64,000 bases of DNA from Metabacillus kandeliae (GTDB lineage: Bacteria; Bacillota; Bacilli; Bacillales; Bacillaceae), in the NCBI RefSeq assembly GCF_021166585.1, contig NZ_JAJOZE010000001.1, positions 638,062 through 702,061 of the forward strand, read 5' to 3'. Below the pieces are notes generated by a model. That model searched no databases. It was not told where the DNA came from and saw nothing but the letters and a program-made list of their open reading frames with translations. Positions 25,155-34,907 of the stretch are shown here, in pieces. A program made the position numbers and the translations under genes. Position 1 is the stretch's first letter. Every line of letters begins with the position of its first letter.

Positions 25155-27310
25155 GCAGGGTGGATCTTTCAACCGTTAAATTGGCGAAAGGAACGGCAGT
25201 AAGCAAGGGAGTGGAAGACGAGAAAACCGGATACGAAACCAATGAGCGCATTTTATTAAAAAAGGTGTACGGGAAGGACGACCTGAGCGGCATAGAAGGC
25301 AGCCGCTCCTATCCAGGATTGCCTCCTTTCCTGCGGGGGCCCTATGCGGCCATGTATGTAAACAGGCCTTGGACAATCCGCCAGTATGCAGGGTTTTCCA
25401 CAGCGGAGGAGAGCAATGCTTTTTACCGGCGGAATCTTGCGATGGGCCAAAAAGGGCTGTCTGTGGCGTTTGATCTCCCTACCCACAGAGGCTATGATTC
25501 CGATCATGAAAGAGTCGTCGGTGATGTGGGGAAAGCAGGGGTTGCCATTGACTCGATCCTCGATATGAAAATTCTGTTTGACGGTATCCCGCTTGATGAG
25601 ATGAGCGTTTCCATGACAATGAACGGAGCGGTTTTGCCCATAATGGCATTCTACATTGTAACAGCGGAGGAGCAGGGCGTACCGCCTGAAAAACTGTCAG
25701 GCACAATACAGAATGATATTTTGAAAGAATACATGGTCCGCAACACCTATATTTATCCGCCGGAGATGTCTATGAAAATTATCGGGGATATTTTCGAATA
25801 CACAGCCAAAAAGATGCCGAGATTCAACAGCATCAGCATTTCAGGCTATCATATGCAGGAAGCGGGGGCGCCTGCTGATCTTGAGCTTGCCTATACGCTC
25901 TCAGACGGACTTGAATATGTGAGAACAGGCCTCGCGGCAGGGCTTGATATTGATGCGTTTGCGCCAAGGCTGTCCTTTTTCTGGGGAATTGGAATGAACT
26001 ACTTTATGGAAGTCGCGAAAATGCGGGCAGCCCGGTATATGTGGGCGGAATTAATGGCTCAGTTTAAGCCGAAAAATCCCAAATCACTAGCCTTAAGAGC
26101 GCATTCCCAAACCTCCGGCTGGAGCCTGACAGAACAGGATCCTTTTAATAATGTCATTCGAACGTGCATGGAAGCCCATGCAGCGGTAATGGGACATACC
26201 CAGTCGCTTCATACAAATGCACTGGATGAAGCGATTGCCCTGCCGACTGATTTTTCCGCCCGCATTGCCCGGAATACGCAGCTGCATCTTCAAGCGGAAA
26301 CAGGCATTACAAGAGTAATCGACCCATGGGGCGGGTCTTATTATGTGGAACACCTAACTAACGGGCTGATAGAGAAGGCGAAGAAGTGGATGGATGAGGT
26401 TGAAAATCTTGGCGGAATGGCAAAGGCGATTGAAACAGGATTGCCGAAAATGAAGATCGAAGAAGCTGCCGCAAGAAGGCAGGCAAGGATAGATTCTGGC
26501 GCTGAAAGCATCATCGGCGTGAATAAATACAGGCTGGAAAAGGAAGATCCTCTGGATGTTTTGAATATTGATAATACAGAGGTCAGAAGAAAGCAGATTG
26601 AGAGACTGGAACGCTTGAAAAGAGAGCGGAACCAGGAAGAAACGGACAGAGCGCTGAACAGATTAACAGAATGTGCAGCATCAGGCGAAGGAAATCTTTT
26701 GGAGCTGGCAGTTGAAGCAGCCAGAAAGCGGGCAACTCTTGGGGAGATTTCCTATGCGATCGAAAAAGTCAGTAAAAGGCACCAGGCTATGATTCGTTCC
26801 ATAAGCGGCATTTACAGCTCAGAATATACAAACGAACAGGAAATTGCTGCTGTAAGAGAAATGGCGGATGAATTTCAGGAACTGGAAGGTAGAAGGCCGA
26901 GAATTCTGATAGCAAAGCTTGGCCAGGACGGCCACGACCGCGGTGCGAAAGTAATAGCCACAGCATTTGCCGATTTAGGATTTGATGTGGACATTGGCCC
27001 GTTATTTCAAACACCGAAAGAAACGGCGCTTCAGGCGATCGAAAACGATGTGCATGTCATTGGGATGAGCTCGCTTGCGGCAGGTCACCGCACACTATTG
27101 CCGCAGCTTGCCGATGAGCTCAAAAAAGCAGGGCGGGAGGACATTCTCGTCATAGTCGGCGGTGTAATTCCGCCGGAGGATTACGCATTCCTTCTATCGA
27201 ACGGCGCTGCAGCGATCTTTGGTCCTGGAACCGTTATTCCTGCTGCCGCCTCTAAAGTAATCGAAAAAATATACGATCAGCTTGGCTATGAGGAAGTTGA
27301 AGAGAAATGA
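25151..27310 (+). CDS. mutB: Methylmalonyl-CoA mutase large (catalytic) subunit
   Basis: The catalytic subunit, 719 residues. The N-terminal barrel carries [18 protein letters not shown] and [14 protein letters not shown], strongly conserved in mutases, and [20 protein letters not shown]. The C-terminal domain (about 585-719) has the cobalamin ligand motif in [13 protein letters not shown] and the GGVIPPEDY loop. It is translationally coupled to both neighbours by ATGA overlaps. B. subtilis 168 lacks this enzyme, as far as I remember, so this operon marks a different propionate route. Confidence 0.98.
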   Translation: MSRVDLSTVKLAKGTAVSKGVEDEKTGYETNERILLKKVYGKDDLSGIEGSRSYPGLPPFLRGPYAAMYVNRPWTIRQYAGFSTAEESNAFYRRNLAMGQKGLSVAFDLPTHRGYDSDHERVVGDVGKAGVAIDSILDMKILFDGIPLDEMSVSMTMNGAVLPIMAFYIVTAEEQGVPPEKLSGTIQNDILKEYMVRNTYIYPPEMSMKIIGDIFEYTAKKMPRFNSISISGYHMQEAGAPADLELAYTLSDGLEYVRTGLAAGLDIDAFAPRLSFFWGIGMNYFMEVAKMRAARYMWAELMAQFKPKNPKSLALRAHSQTSGWSLTEQDPFNNVIRTCMEAHAAVMGHTQSLHTNALDEAIALPTDFSARIARNTQLHLQAETGITRVIDPWGGSYYVEHLTNGLIEKAKKWMDEVENLGGMAKAIETGLPKMKIEEAAARRQARIDSGAESIIGVNKYRLEKEDPLDVLNIDNTEVRRKQIERLERLKRERNQEETDRALNRLTECAASGEGNLLELAVEAARKRATLGEISYAIEKVSKRHQAMIRSISGIYSSEYTNEQEIAAVREMADEFQELEGRRPRILIAKLGQDGHDRGAKVIATAFADLGFDVDIGPLFQTPKETALQAIENDVHVIGMSSLAAGHRTLLPQLADELKKAGREDILVIVGGVIPPEDYAFLLSNGAAAIFGPGTVIPAAASKVIEKIYDQLGYEEVEEK

Positions 27311-28326
27311 TGCGCAGGAAAAAAGAAGGCTCTGCCGATATGCCCTCTGTCAGCGAATATGCGAAGGGAGTGGCAAGCGGCAGCAGGATGATGCTGTCAA
27401 AAGCCATCACTCTGATTGAAAGCAATTCCCCCAAGCATTTTGAGGCAGCACAGGAGCTCATTAAAGAAATCAATTTAGACAGAAAGCCTTCTCTGCGCAT
27501 TGGGATTACTGGTGTTCCGGGAGCAGGAAAAAGCACTTTTATCGACGCATTCGGAACACTGCTTTGCGAAATGGGCCATAAAGTAGCCATTCTGGCAGTT
27601 GATCCAAGCAGCCAGGTATCAAAAGGAAGCATTCTCGGCGATAAGACGAGGATGGAAAGAATGTCAAGAAATCCAAATGGCTTTATCAGGCCTTCCCCTT
27701 CAAGCGGTGTACTCGGAGGCGTTAATAGGAAAACAAGAGAGACCATTCTTCTTTGCGAGGCTGCCGGGTACGATATTATTCTCGTTGAAACAGTCGGTGT
27801 AGGGCAAGGAGAATTTCTTGTAAGGGGAATGGTTGATTTCTTTTTGCTTCTTGTGCTCACAGGCGCCGGTGATGAACTGCAGACGATGAAAAAAGGAATT
27901 ATGGAGCTTCCGGATCTTGTTGTGGTGAACAAAGCGGATGGAGATAACCGCCTGCAGGCTGAAAAAGCTCAGCGTGAATATAACAATATTCTTCATTTTT
28001 TAAAGCCATATACAGAAGGCTGGACAACAAAGGCAACAAGAGCTTCCGCTTTAAAGGAAGAGGGCATTGCTGAGATATGGAAGACCATTCAGGAGTTTCA
28101 AAAAGCCACAGAAGAAAACGGCATTTTTGAAAAGCGCCGTAAGATTCAGCAAAAGGAATGGTTTTACGAGAGCATGAAAGAACAAATTCTTTTCCGCTTT
28201 TTTCATGAAGGCGGAATGAAGGAGAAAGTGAAAAGGTTTGAAGAGGAGATTGAGGAGGGCAGCCTTCCGGTTTCCGCAGCCGTAAAAACGCTGATTGATG
28301 CCTTTTTTTCCAAACATCCGACGTAA
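27307..28326 (+). CDS. meaB: MeaB/ArgK-type GTPase chaperone of methylmalonyl-CoA mutase
   Basis: A G3E-family GTPase that protects the mutase and gates cobalamin loading. The 339 residues show Walker [13 protein letters not shown], the switch region [28 protein letters not shown] and the base-specificity motif NKAD. The C-terminal helical part differs in length among relatives. It begins with an ATGA overlap on mutB, in keeping with a mutase role rather than arginine transport (the old ArgK name). Confidence 0.95.
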   Translation: MMRRKKEGSADMPSVSEYAKGVASGSRMMLSKAITLIESNSPKHFEAAQELIKEINLDRKPSLRIGITGVPGAGKSTFIDAFGTLLCEMGHKVAILAVDPSSQVSKGSILGDKTRMERMSRNPNGFIRPSPSSGVLGGVNRKTRETILLCEAAGYDIILVETVGVGQGEFLVRGMVDFFLLLVLTGAGDELQTMKKGIMELPDLVVVNKADGDNRLQAEKAQREYNNILHFLKPYTEGWTTKATRASALKEEGIAEIWKTIQEFQKATEENGIFEKRRKIQQKEWFYESMKEQILFRFFHEGGMKEKVKRFEEEIEEGSLPVSAAVKTLIDAFFSKHPT

Positions 28327-28431
28327 TCAGAGCACCCTGTTTGCTCTTATCCTGACCCATTGGTAAGATAAGAGGGTAAAGCTATACAAGATGCCTTGAT
28401 AGCACACCCGTGAAAAAGGAGATGTGTGTTT

Positions 28432-28869
28432 ATGAATATGAATTTTAACCTGTTTATGAATGATGTCGTAAGACAGGCGCGCAGTGAAATAACATCTGCC
28501 GGCTATACAGAACTGAAAACAGCCGATGAAGTGGATGCAGCACTGAATAAACCAGGAACAACTTTAGTTATGGTCAATTCCGTTTGCGGCTGTGCCGGCG
28601 GCATCGCGAGACCTGCAGCAGCACATGCCATTCATTATGATAAGCGTCCTGACCAGCTTGTAACCGTTTTTGCAGGCCAGGATAAAGACGCAACAGCAAA
28701 AGCAAGAGAGTATTTTACAGGGTTTCCCCCATCCTCGCCATCCTTTGCGCTGCTAAAAGACGGCAAGCTAGTCAGAATGGTTGAAAGACACGAAATAGAA
28801 GGCCATGAGCCAATGGCTGTTGTGAATAAACTGCAGGATGCTTTTGAAGAAAACTGCGAAGAAATGTAA
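28432..28869 (+). CDS. brxB: Bacilliredoxin BrxB (YqiW)
   Basis: A thioredoxin-like protein of the DUF1094 family that removes bacillithiol from S-bacillithiolated proteins. The 145 residues contain the CGC active site in [14 protein letters not shown] and the conserved GYPPSSPSF-like stretch (here GFPPSSPSF). The ATG at 28432 gives [15 protein letters not shown], which matches the B. subtilis protein; AAAGGAG is ten bases upstream. It stands alone with its own terminator. Upstream, CTCTTATC and GATAAGAG (28343-28374) can pair but no T-run follows. Confidence 0.96.
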   Translation: MNMNFNLFMNDVVRQARSEITSAGYTELKTADEVDAALNKPGTTLVMVNSVCGCAGGIARPAAAHAIHYDKRPDQLVTVFAGQDKDATAKAREYFTGFPPSSPSFALLKDGKLVRMVERHEIEGHEPMAVVNKLQDAFEENCEEM

Positions 28870-28873
28870 ACAG

Positions 28874-28912
28874 AAAGCCTGATTCCAGTATATTGGAATC
28901 AGGCTTTTTTAT
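28874..28912 (+). terminator. Terminator after brxB
   Basis: AAAGCCTGATTCCA pairs with TGGAATCAGGCTTT; six T and an AT-rich tail follow. Confidence 0.92.
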
Positions 28913-29044
28913 TTTCATAAAAACAACATGACTTATGAATATAATTTGGATAATATAATAGTGAATTTTATGAGAAAAGAAGATTATGCACTGATATAAA
29001 GGTTTATAGGCATTATTCATTGATTTATTTTTAATTATTTTATT

Positions 29045-29136
29045 GCATAAATATAAAATTGTGTTAAAATTCATATTATCGTATAAATATAAGTTTAAAA
29101 AAACCCTTGCTATGACTCGATGATGTAGGACATAAT
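29045..29136 (+). promoter_or_regulatory. artP promoter with possible ARG boxes
   Basis: GCATAAATATAA (29045-29056) and GTATAAATATAA (29081-29092) begin 36 bases apart, upstream of a SigA-type promoter TTGCTA (29107-29112), 18 bases, CATAAT (29131-29136). The AT-rich repeats resemble AhrC/ArgR half-sites, and the operon codes for an arginine-type importer. The 120 bases further upstream are AT-rich with no other feature seen. Confidence 0.4.
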
Positions 29137-29193
29137 ATACATAGTTTTAGGAATCTTTTAAACTTTTAGAAAAATTAATATGGGGGAACGGAA

Positions 29194-29970
29194 ATGAAAA
29201 AAGGGTTGGCGATTTTTTCAGTCATTCTTTTGATTTGCATGCTGTCTGCCTGCGGAACATCTCAGACATCAGGCTCAGGAGGAGAAAAGAAAGTGCTGCA
29301 GATGGCAACTTCTGCTGATTACAAACCATTTGAATACAAGGATACAGCTAAAGGCAGCGACATAATGGGATTTGATGTTGATCTCATTCACGCGCTTGCT
29401 GACAAACTGGGATACAAGATTGAAATTAAAGACATGGATTTTAACAGTCTCGTTCCGGCACTTCAGGCGAAGCAGGCGGACATCGTACTTGCCGGCATGA
29501 CGCCGACAGAAGACCGCAAGAAAAATGTTGATTTCACAGATATCTACTATACTGCGAAGCACATGATTGTTTCAAAAAAGGGAAGCGGCATTAAAACGGT
29601 TGATGACTTGAAAGGAAAGACACTTGGCGTCCAGCTTGGATCCATTCAGGAAGGAAAAGCAAAGGAGCTTCAGAAAAAGACAGCTTTCAAAATTGAAAAC
29701 CGAAACCGGATTCCTGATTTAGTGCAGGAAATGAATGCTGGCCGCTTCGATGCAGCAATAATCGAAGATACTGTCGCAAAAGGCTACTTTGAAGCAGATA
29801 AGAACCTTGAAGGCTTTGTCATTCAGGACAGTGAGGAAGCAGGTTCAGCGATTGCCCTTCAAAAGGACAGCCCTTATACAAAAGAGTTCAACAAGGCGCT
29901 GAAGGAACTGAAGGACAGCGGAGAGTTGGAAAAACTGATTGTGAAATGGTTTGGCGGAAGCCAAAAATAA
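29194..29970 (+). CDS. artP: Arginine-type ABC transporter, substrate-binding lipoprotein
   Basis: A family 3 extracellular solute-binding protein of 258 residues. The signal peptide ends in the lipobox LSAC (Cys about residue 20), so the mature protein is a lipoprotein on the outer face of the membrane. The periplasmic-binding fold shows DYKPFEYKDTAKGSDIMGFD, ADIVLAGMTPTEDRKKNVDF and VQLGSIQEGKAKEL. The equivalent in B. subtilis is YqiX/ArtP, which binds arginine; specificity here is inferred from synteny. The ribosome binding site is GGGGGAA. Confidence 0.93.
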   Translation: MKKGLAIFSVILLICMLSACGTSQTSGSGGEKKVLQMATSADYKPFEYKDTAKGSDIMGFDVDLIHALADKLGYKIEIKDMDFNSLVPALQAKQADIVLAGMTPTEDRKKNVDFTDIYYTAKHMIVSKKGSGIKTVDDLKGKTLGVQLGSIQEGKAKELQKKTAFKIENRNRIPDLVQEMNAGRFDAAIIEDTVAKGYFEADKNLEGFVIQDSEEAGSAIALQKDSPYTKEFNKALKELKDSGELEKLIVKWFGGSQK

Positions 29971-29982
29971 ATGCCGGCCGCC

Positions 29983-30018
29983 TGAAAAACGTTCATCCGC
30001 AAGGCTGGACGTTTTTCT
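29983..30018 (+). terminator. Hairpin between artP and artQ
   Basis: AAAAACGTTCATCC and GGCTGGACGTTTTTC form an imperfect stem followed by T. As a partial terminator it would give more binding protein than permease, a common arrangement in ABC importers. Confidence 0.55.
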
Positions 30019-30056
30019 TATGGCTTAGTTTTTAAAAAGAAAGGATGTGACCTTCC

Positions 30057-30719
30057 TTGCTGAATTTAGATTTTAACAGCATTGTTCCTTCTATTCCTTA
30101 CATTCTGGGAGGCCTGCAGTACACATTAAAAATTGTGGTGGTTGCTGCTCTGCTTGGCTTATTGCTTGCCACAATTCTTGCTCTCTTTAAAATTACTACA
30201 ATCAAGCCGCTGATCTGGCTCGCTGATGCTTATACCTCTATTTTTAGAGGAACACCGCTCGTTTTGCAGCTTTTGATTATTTATTTTGGTCTTCCGCAAG
30301 TATTTAATTTTAAAATTGACCCTTATTGGGCAGCAGTTTCTGCATTTTCCCTTAACAGCGGGGCGTATATGTCAGAGGTCATCCGCGGCGGCATCATGGC
30401 TGTGGACAAGGGGCAAAGAGAAGCTTCCGCTGCGCTTGGCATCCCTTACAGCAAGATGATGCTGGATATAATCCTGCCGCAGGCATTCAAAAATTTCCTT
30501 CCTGCGCTGATGAATGAATTGATTACACTGACAAAAGAATCGGCTATTGTCACAGTGATCGGACTTGAAGACGTGATGAGAAGGGCATACCAGACAGGAT
30601 CTGATACCTACAGATATTTTGAACCGCTTCTGTTTGCAGGACTTGTTTATTATGTGCTTGTTATGCTGCTCACCATGCTTGGCAAGCTTGTCGAGAGGAG
30701 GCTTCGCAAAAGTGATTAA
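30057..30719 (+). CDS. artQ: Arginine-type ABC transporter, permease
   Basis: A 220-residue HisM-type permease with about five membrane segments. The amino-acid permease loop that touches the ATPase is present ([19 protein letters not shown] and [15 protein letters not shown], the EAA-like motif). The start is TTG at 30057, ten bases after AAAGGA. It overlaps artR by eight bases. Confidence 0.92.
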   Translation: MLNLDFNSIVPSIPYILGGLQYTLKIVVVAALLGLLLATILALFKITTIKPLIWLADAYTSIFRGTPLVLQLLIIYFGLPQVFNFKIDPYWAAVSAFSLNSGAYMSEVIRGGIMAVDKGQREASAALGIPYSKMMLDIILPQAFKNFLPALMNELITLTKESAIVTVIGLEDVMRRAYQTGSDTYRYFEPLLFAGLVYYVLVMLLTMLGKLVERRLRKSD

Positions 30720-31434
30720 AACAGAAAATCTCAGCAAATCGTTTGGGAAGCACGAGGTTTTAAAAGGTATCAGCACCTCTATTAACAAGGGAGAGGTTGT
30801 GGCAATCGTCGGACCGTCCGGTTCAGGGAAATCCACCTTTTTAAGATGTCTGAACCTGCTCGAAAAACCCACGGGCGGTTCCGTCTGGATCAATGATCAG
30901 GAAATAACAGATCCAAAGACCAGTATTTTAAAAGTGAGGCAGAACATGGGGATGGTATTTCAGCACTTTCATTTGTTCCCTCATAAAACAGTTCTTCAGA
31001 ATTTAACGTATGCACCGGAAAAAGTCAAAGGCATGACAAAAAAAGAAGCAGAAGAAAAGGCTGAGAGCCTGCTTGAGCGGGTTGGCCTGTCTGAAAAAAG
31101 AGATCAGTATCCGAACCGCCTTTCCGGAGGACAGAAGCAGCGGGTAGCCATTGCAAGAGCACTTGCGATGGATCCGGAAATAATGCTTTTTGATGAACCG
31201 ACCTCTGCTCTTGACCCGGAAATGGTCAAAGAGGTTCTCGAGGTAATGAAAAACCTTGCACAGACTGGCATGACGATGGCTATTGTTACGCATGAGATGG
31301 GATTTGCCCGCGGAGTGGCAGACAGAGTGCTGTTTATTGACGATGGCAGGATAGTAGAAGATGCCGTTCCAGAGCAATTTTTTACAAATCCTCAGCACAA
31401 GCGGGCGCAAGACTTTTTGGAGAAAATGTTATAA
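30712..31434 (+). CDS. artR: Arginine-type ABC transporter, ATP-binding protein
   Basis: The ATPase of the importer, 240 residues. Walker A is GPSGSGKST, the signature LSGGQKQR, Walker B IMLFDEP, and the H-loop [21 protein letters not shown] is the polar amino acid subfamily Q-loop. GGAGG (30696-30700) precedes the GTG at 30712. A longer frame from 30619 lies inside artQ and is not real. A terminator follows at once. Confidence 0.95.
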   Translation: MIKTENLSKSFGKHEVLKGISTSINKGEVVAIVGPSGSGKSTFLRCLNLLEKPTGGSVWINDQEITDPKTSILKVRQNMGMVFQHFHLFPHKTVLQNLTYAPEKVKGMTKKEAEEKAESLLERVGLSEKRDQYPNRLSGGQKQRVAIARALAMDPEIMLFDEPTSALDPEMVKEVLEVMKNLAQTGMTMAIVTHEMGFARGVADRVLFIDDGRIVEDAVPEQFFTNPQHKRAQDFLEKML

Positions 31435-31436
31435 GA

Positions 31437-31471
31437 TAGAAAAGGTGATCCTTCAGGGATCGCCTTTTCTT
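31437..31471 (+). terminator. Terminator of artPQR
   Basis: AGAAAAGGTGATCC / GGGATCGCCTTTTCT with a four-base loop, then T-rich sequence. Confidence 0.85.
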
Positions 31472-31498
31472 AATTTAAAAGCAAACGGAGCTGATGAT

Positions 31499-32455
31499 AT
31501 GCTAAAATTCCGCATTGGTTATCGAACCATTAAGACAGCTCTCGGGACAGCGCTCGCCATCACTCTGGCGCAGCTTTTTCAGCTGCATAACTTTCCTTCT
31601 GCAGGAATTATCACAATCCTATGCATTCAGGTTACGAAAAAACGTTCGCTGCAAACTTCCTGGGCGCGTTTTTTAGCTTGTGCCATTGCGATTGTTTTTT
31701 CATTTGTATTTTTTGAAACGTTCGGTTTTCATCCTCTGACTATCGGCGTGATGCTGCTGTTTTTTATACCAGTAACCGTTATGGCAAGAGTTTCAGAAGG
31801 AATCGTTACAAGTTCGGTCATCATTCTCCACTTGTATGCTTCGAAGCATATTACCATGCCGCTGATTCTGAATGAGCTTGCATTGATTGCAACCGGAATC
31901 GGCGTAGCGCTCGTCATGAACCTTTACATGCCAAGCGTTGATAAAAAGCTGAAAGAATATCAGGAAAAAATTGAAGAGTGCTTCGCAAAAATCTTCTGTG
32001 AAATAGAATCCTTTCTGCTGAATGGGGATTACAGCTGGGACGGCAAAGAAATAACCGAGGCCGCTTCTCTCCTCCAGGAAGCCAAAAAGCTGTCATCACA
32101 GGACGTGGAAAACAGGTTTAATAAACAAGGAAACCTTTATTATCACTACTTCAAAATGAGGGAAAAACAATTTGAAATTCTGGAAAGAGTACTCCCTATT
32201 TTAACCTCCATTTCCATTACGGTTGAGCAGGGGGAAATGATTGCAGACTTTTTGAAGGATTTAAGAACCCATATCCATCCAGGAAATACAGCGCACAATT
32301 TTTTGAGGAAACTGCATGATATGAAAGGTACTTTTGAGGAAATGCCGCTTCCAAAAACGAGAGAAGAGTTTGAAGCGCGTGCTGAGCTTTTTCATTTTGT
32401 GAAGGAAATGGAAGAATACCTGGTTATTAAAAGCACATTTAAAGGATTAAAATAA
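31499..32455 (+). CDS. yqjA: Aromatic acid exporter family protein YqjA
   Basis: A 318-residue membrane protein of the FUSC/ArAE group. Four to five hydrophobic segments fill the first 140 residues (LGTALAITLAQLFQL, AGIITILCIQVTKKRSL, FLACAIAIVFSFVFF, IGVMLLFFIPVTVMA). A long cytosolic helical domain follows (about 145-318), of the kind called DUF939 C-terminal. The ATG at 31499 is eight bases from CGGAG; a longer frame from 31361 lies within artR. The transported compound is unknown. Confidence 0.88.
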   Translation: MLKFRIGYRTIKTALGTALAITLAQLFQLHNFPSAGIITILCIQVTKKRSLQTSWARFLACAIAIVFSFVFFETFGFHPLTIGVMLLFFIPVTVMARVSEGIVTSSVIILHLYASKHITMPLILNELALIATGIGVALVMNLYMPSVDKKLKEYQEKIEECFAKIFCEIESFLLNGDYSWDGKEITEAASLLQEAKKLSSQDVENRFNKQGNLYYHYFKMREKQFEILERVLPILTSISITVEQGEMIADFLKDLRTHIHPGNTAHNFLRKLHDMKGTFEEMPLPKTREEFEARAELFHFVKEMEEYLVIKSTFKGLK

Positions 32456-32507
32456 AGAGCATGAGAGCCGCCTGTTTGCGCAAACTAAGCAAAAAGAGGT
32501 GAGGAGC

Positions 32508-33035
32508 TTGAAGCTCTTTTTTGCTGCCTTGATAGTGCTTTCCCATCCTGCATGGCCGATTGGCACGCACCCCTATCCAGGGGATCCTTATATTATTATT
32601 AATAAAGAAAAAAATCAGCTTGCGCTGATTGAGAACGGGTCGATTCAGAAGCTCTACAGCATTGCTACCGGAAAACTGCCTGAGCTGACACCTGAGGGAG
32701 AGTTCACCATTGTAGTGAAAGCTGAAAAGCCTTATTACAGAAAAAAAAGCATTCCTGGGGGCGATCCGAAAAATCCTCTTGGAGCAAGATGGATCGGATT
32801 TGATGCAGGGGAGACAGACGGCAGAATCTACGGCATTCACGGGACGAACAATGAAAATTCGATTGGGAAATATGAAACTCTTGGGTGCATCAGAATGCAT
32901 AACAATGAAGTCATCGAGTTTTATCAGAAAGTTGCCATTGGAACAAAAATATTTGTTACCAAATCAAAAAAATCCTTTGATACACTCGCAAAGGAAAAAG
33001 GTGCGCTTCCCTTTCAGGAGGATCAAAGCCATTAA
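32508..33035 (+). CDS. L,D-transpeptidase (YkuD family), exported
   Basis: A cell-wall enzyme that forms or edits 3-3 cross-links or attaches proteins to peptidoglycan. A short N-terminal hydrophobic segment (KLFFAALIVLSHPAWPI) acts as the export signal. The YkuD domain fills the rest: it begins YIIINKEKNQLALI and contains the catalytic motif with H in GIHGTNNENSIG and cysteine in LGCIRM. The TTG at 32508 is preceded by GAGGTGAGGAG; the GTG at 32499 overlaps that ribosome binding site. No LysM domain is present. The stop lies 17 bases from the end of the convergent glycosyltransferase gene. Confidence 0.9.
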   Translation: MKLFFAALIVLSHPAWPIGTHPYPGDPYIIINKEKNQLALIENGSIQKLYSIATGKLPELTPEGEFTIVVKAEKPYYRKKSIPGGDPKNPLGARWIGFDAGETDGRIYGIHGTNNENSIGKYETLGCIRMHNNEVIEFYQKVAIGTKIFVTKSKKSFDTLAKEKGALPFQEDQSH

Positions 33036-33052
33036 TCTGCTGCCGGCTTTTC

Positions 33053-34081
33053 TTAGTGAATCTGTATTTCTTGTGATTCCATCGTTTTATAAGCTGCAGG
33101 GATGGCTTCGTCTGCAGAAAAATTCGACATGCGTTCCAAGTTGTGATGCTTAGCCAAGTTTAAATACATGCATTTTTGAGTGGATAAGAGGCTTTCCACA
33201 CGCTTATTAATCCATTTTTCCAGCAGAAGGTTAAATTGGTTCAGCCAATGTTCTTTTTCTTCTGAATCTATGCTGGAGGAGGCGAACAGAATGCTTCTCC
33301 CTGTGTTCAGTTCTTTGCTTAAATACTGGGCGAGCAAATAGTCTCTTTTTTCCGGATCTTTTACATACCTGTAAATCACCTTTATGCTTGTTTCCAATGT
33401 TTGATAATAGTCCTCCGGATGCACATCCATTGTGCTTGCATGCTGCTTGTCATCGTGATTGACCACATAGTAGCATGGATAATCTGAGACAATCGAAATT
33501 CCGTCTGCCAGTATGTATGCTTTCACCATAAAAGGCTGGTCTTCTGCAGTGCAAACACCGACCGGAAACGCTATTTGACTGTTGATAAGAAAACTCTTTC
33601 TGAACATTTTGGTAGGACCGATTGCCTGAATAACAGGGGAATGAAAGACATCTGTTCTGCCCTGATTTTCTGTAAACATAACGGAAGGAGCAACTCTGCC
33701 GTTTACACCGATCATCTTGCCCAGTACAATATCTGTCCTGTTCCCGCTGCCCATGCGGTACATTCGCTCGATTGCTTCCTCACCAAGATAATCATCTGCA
33801 TCAACAAAGAAAATAAATTCCCCTCTTGCCTGCTTTATGATCAGATTTCTTGGAAGTCCCGGCCCGCCGGTGTTTTCCTGATGAATGACCTTTATATTAG
33901 GATGACTCTCAGCATAGGCATCCAGGATCTGCCCGCTTTGGTCTGTTGAACCATCATTGATTATAATAATCTCTATTTCGCTTTGAGGCATTGACTGAGA
34001 AAGAATGGAGCCGAGGCACGTTTTGATATGATTTTCGGAATTGTATACTGGTATGCCGACTGTTACTTTATACTGCTTCAT
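33053..34081 (-). CDS. Family 2 glycosyltransferase
   Basis: A 342-residue GT-A glycosyltransferase. The N-terminal TVGIPVYNSENHIKTCLGSI and INDGSTDQSGQILD bind the nucleotide sugar, and FFVDADDYLG is the metal-binding DXD-type motif. The C-terminal 130 residues are helical and of unknown role. No membrane segment is seen. The ATG at 34081 is preceded by GAAAGGGG on the minus strand; an earlier in-frame start would lie upstream of that site. It is absent from this place in B. subtilis as I remember it, so it may be a local acquisition. Sugar donor and acceptor are unknown. Confidence 0.88.
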   Translation of the reverse strand: MKQYKVTVGIPVYNSENHIKTCLGSILSQSMPQSEIEIIIINDGSTDQSGQILDAYAESHPNIKVIHQENTGGPGLPRNLIIKQARGEFIFFVDADDYLGEEAIERMYRMGSGNRTDIVLGKMIGVNGRVAPSVMFTENQGRTDVFHSPVIQAIGPTKMFRKSFLINSQIAFPVGVCTAEDQPFMVKAYILADGISIVSDYPCYYVVNHDDKQHASTMDVHPEDYYQTLETSIKVIYRYVKDPEKRDYLLAQYLSKELNTGRSILFASSSIDSEEKEHWLNQFNLLLEKWINKRVESLLSTQKCMYLNLAKHHNLERMSNFSADEAIPAAYKTMESQEIQIH

Positions 34082-34189
34082 TTCAATACCCCTTTCTGTC
34101 TTTTTAGCCAAAATTTGTACTTTATTCAATACCCATTAGGTAGAGATATGTAAACCAATCCCGAAGCTAAAAAAAGGTGAAATCAGCCA

Positions 34190-34224
34190 AAAAGCGCCCT
34201 CTCCATTTGGAAAGGGCGCTCTTT
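34190..34224 (-). terminator. Terminator of prli42
   Basis: On the minus strand AGAGCGCCCTTTCC pairs with AGAGGGCGCTTT across a short loop, followed by TTTTTGG. It starts just after the prli42 stop. Confidence 0.88.
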
Positions 34225-34235
34225 AAAATGCAGCA

Positions 34236-34334
34236 TCAGAACAGTGCTGTTATACCGGCAAGAATAGTGGTGCCGAGCATGAGGATCAGCATAAGGTAAA
34301 CAAAGATTTTCTGAACTTTTTTATTCACAGCCAT
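34236..34334 (-). CDS. prli42: Stressosome-associated miniprotein Prli42
   Basis: A 32-residue single-pass membrane peptide: a basic N terminus (MAVNKKVQKIF) and a hydrophobic helix (VYLMLILMLGTTILAGI). I recognise this as Prli42, described in Listeria as the membrane anchor of the stressosome and conserved in Firmicutes. The ATG at 34334 has TAGGAGTG just upstream, and a strong terminator follows the stop, so it is an independent gene. It is divergent from mce. Confidence 0.78.
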   Translation of the reverse strand: MAVNKKVQKIFVYLMLILMLGTTILAGITALF

Positions 34335-34393
34335 CACTCCTAAATCAAGTGCTCTTTATATTTTAACCTGCATGTTATCAGCAGGACAAGGTG

Positions 34394-34442
34394 TTTTCTA
34401 TGTCGAACCTTATCTTATAAAGAAGGATTATGGCATAGAAAA
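34394..34442. promoter_or_regulatory. Long inverted repeat upstream of mce
   Basis: The perfect 9-bp arms TTTTCTATG (34394-34402) and CATAGAAAA (34434-34442) flank a 31-base centre with the smaller arms CCTT and AAGG. It ends 45 bases before the mce start codon. It may be an operator or an RNA hairpin; no terminator-like T-run follows. Confidence 0.45.
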
Positions 34443-34487
34443 CTAGAAGTAAGAAATGAATTCGTTTACAACTGGGAGAGATGGAAC

Positions 34488-34907
34488 ATGGTTGAAAAAG
34501 TCGATCATTTAGGAGTGGCAGTCCGTTCAATTGAGAACAGCCTGCCGTTTTACACAGAAGTGCTTGGAATGAAGCTTCTTGGGATGGAAACTGTTGAATC
34601 GCAGCAGGTGAAGGTAGCCTTTCTTACTGCGGAAAATACGAAAATTGAGCTTTTGGAGCCTTCAAATGAAAACAGTCCTGTAGCTAAATTTATTGAAAAG
34701 CGCGGAGAAGGAATTCATCATGTAGCCTATGCGGTAAAAAACATTTCAGAGAGCCTTGCTTCCTTGGAAAATCAGGGGATACAGCTCATCGACAAGACAC
34801 CAAGAAAGGGTGCGGGAGGGGCTATGATTGCTTTTTTGCATCCAAAATCAAGCCATGGAGTTCTGACAGAGCTTTGTGAGAAAAGGGAAAGCGGTGAGCG
34901 GAATTGA
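34488..34907 (+). CDS. mce: Methylmalonyl-CoA epimerase
   Basis: Interconverts (S)- and (R)-methylmalonyl-CoA, linking propionyl-CoA carboxylase to the mutase encoded at 23.3-27.3 kb. A 139-residue vicinal oxygen chelate (glyoxalase-like) protein with paired beta-alpha-beta units: VDHLGVAVRSIENSLPFY and GIHHVAYAVKNISESLASL. Metal-binding residues H in DHLG, H in HHVAY and E in LTELCE are present. GGGAGAG precedes the ATG. It overlaps yqjD by four bases. Confidence 0.93.
   Translation: MVEKVDHLGVAVRSIENSLPFYTEVLGMKLLGMETVESQQVKVAFLTAENTKIELLEPSNENSPVAKFIEKRGEGIHHVAYAVKNISESLASLENQGIQLIDKTPRKGAGGAMIAFLHPKSSHGVLTELCEKRESGERN

Noticed and set aside
30619-30711. Long N-terminal extension of ArtR
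   Set aside because: It lies within artQ in another frame; the GTG at 30712 has GGAGG and gives the normal 240 residues.
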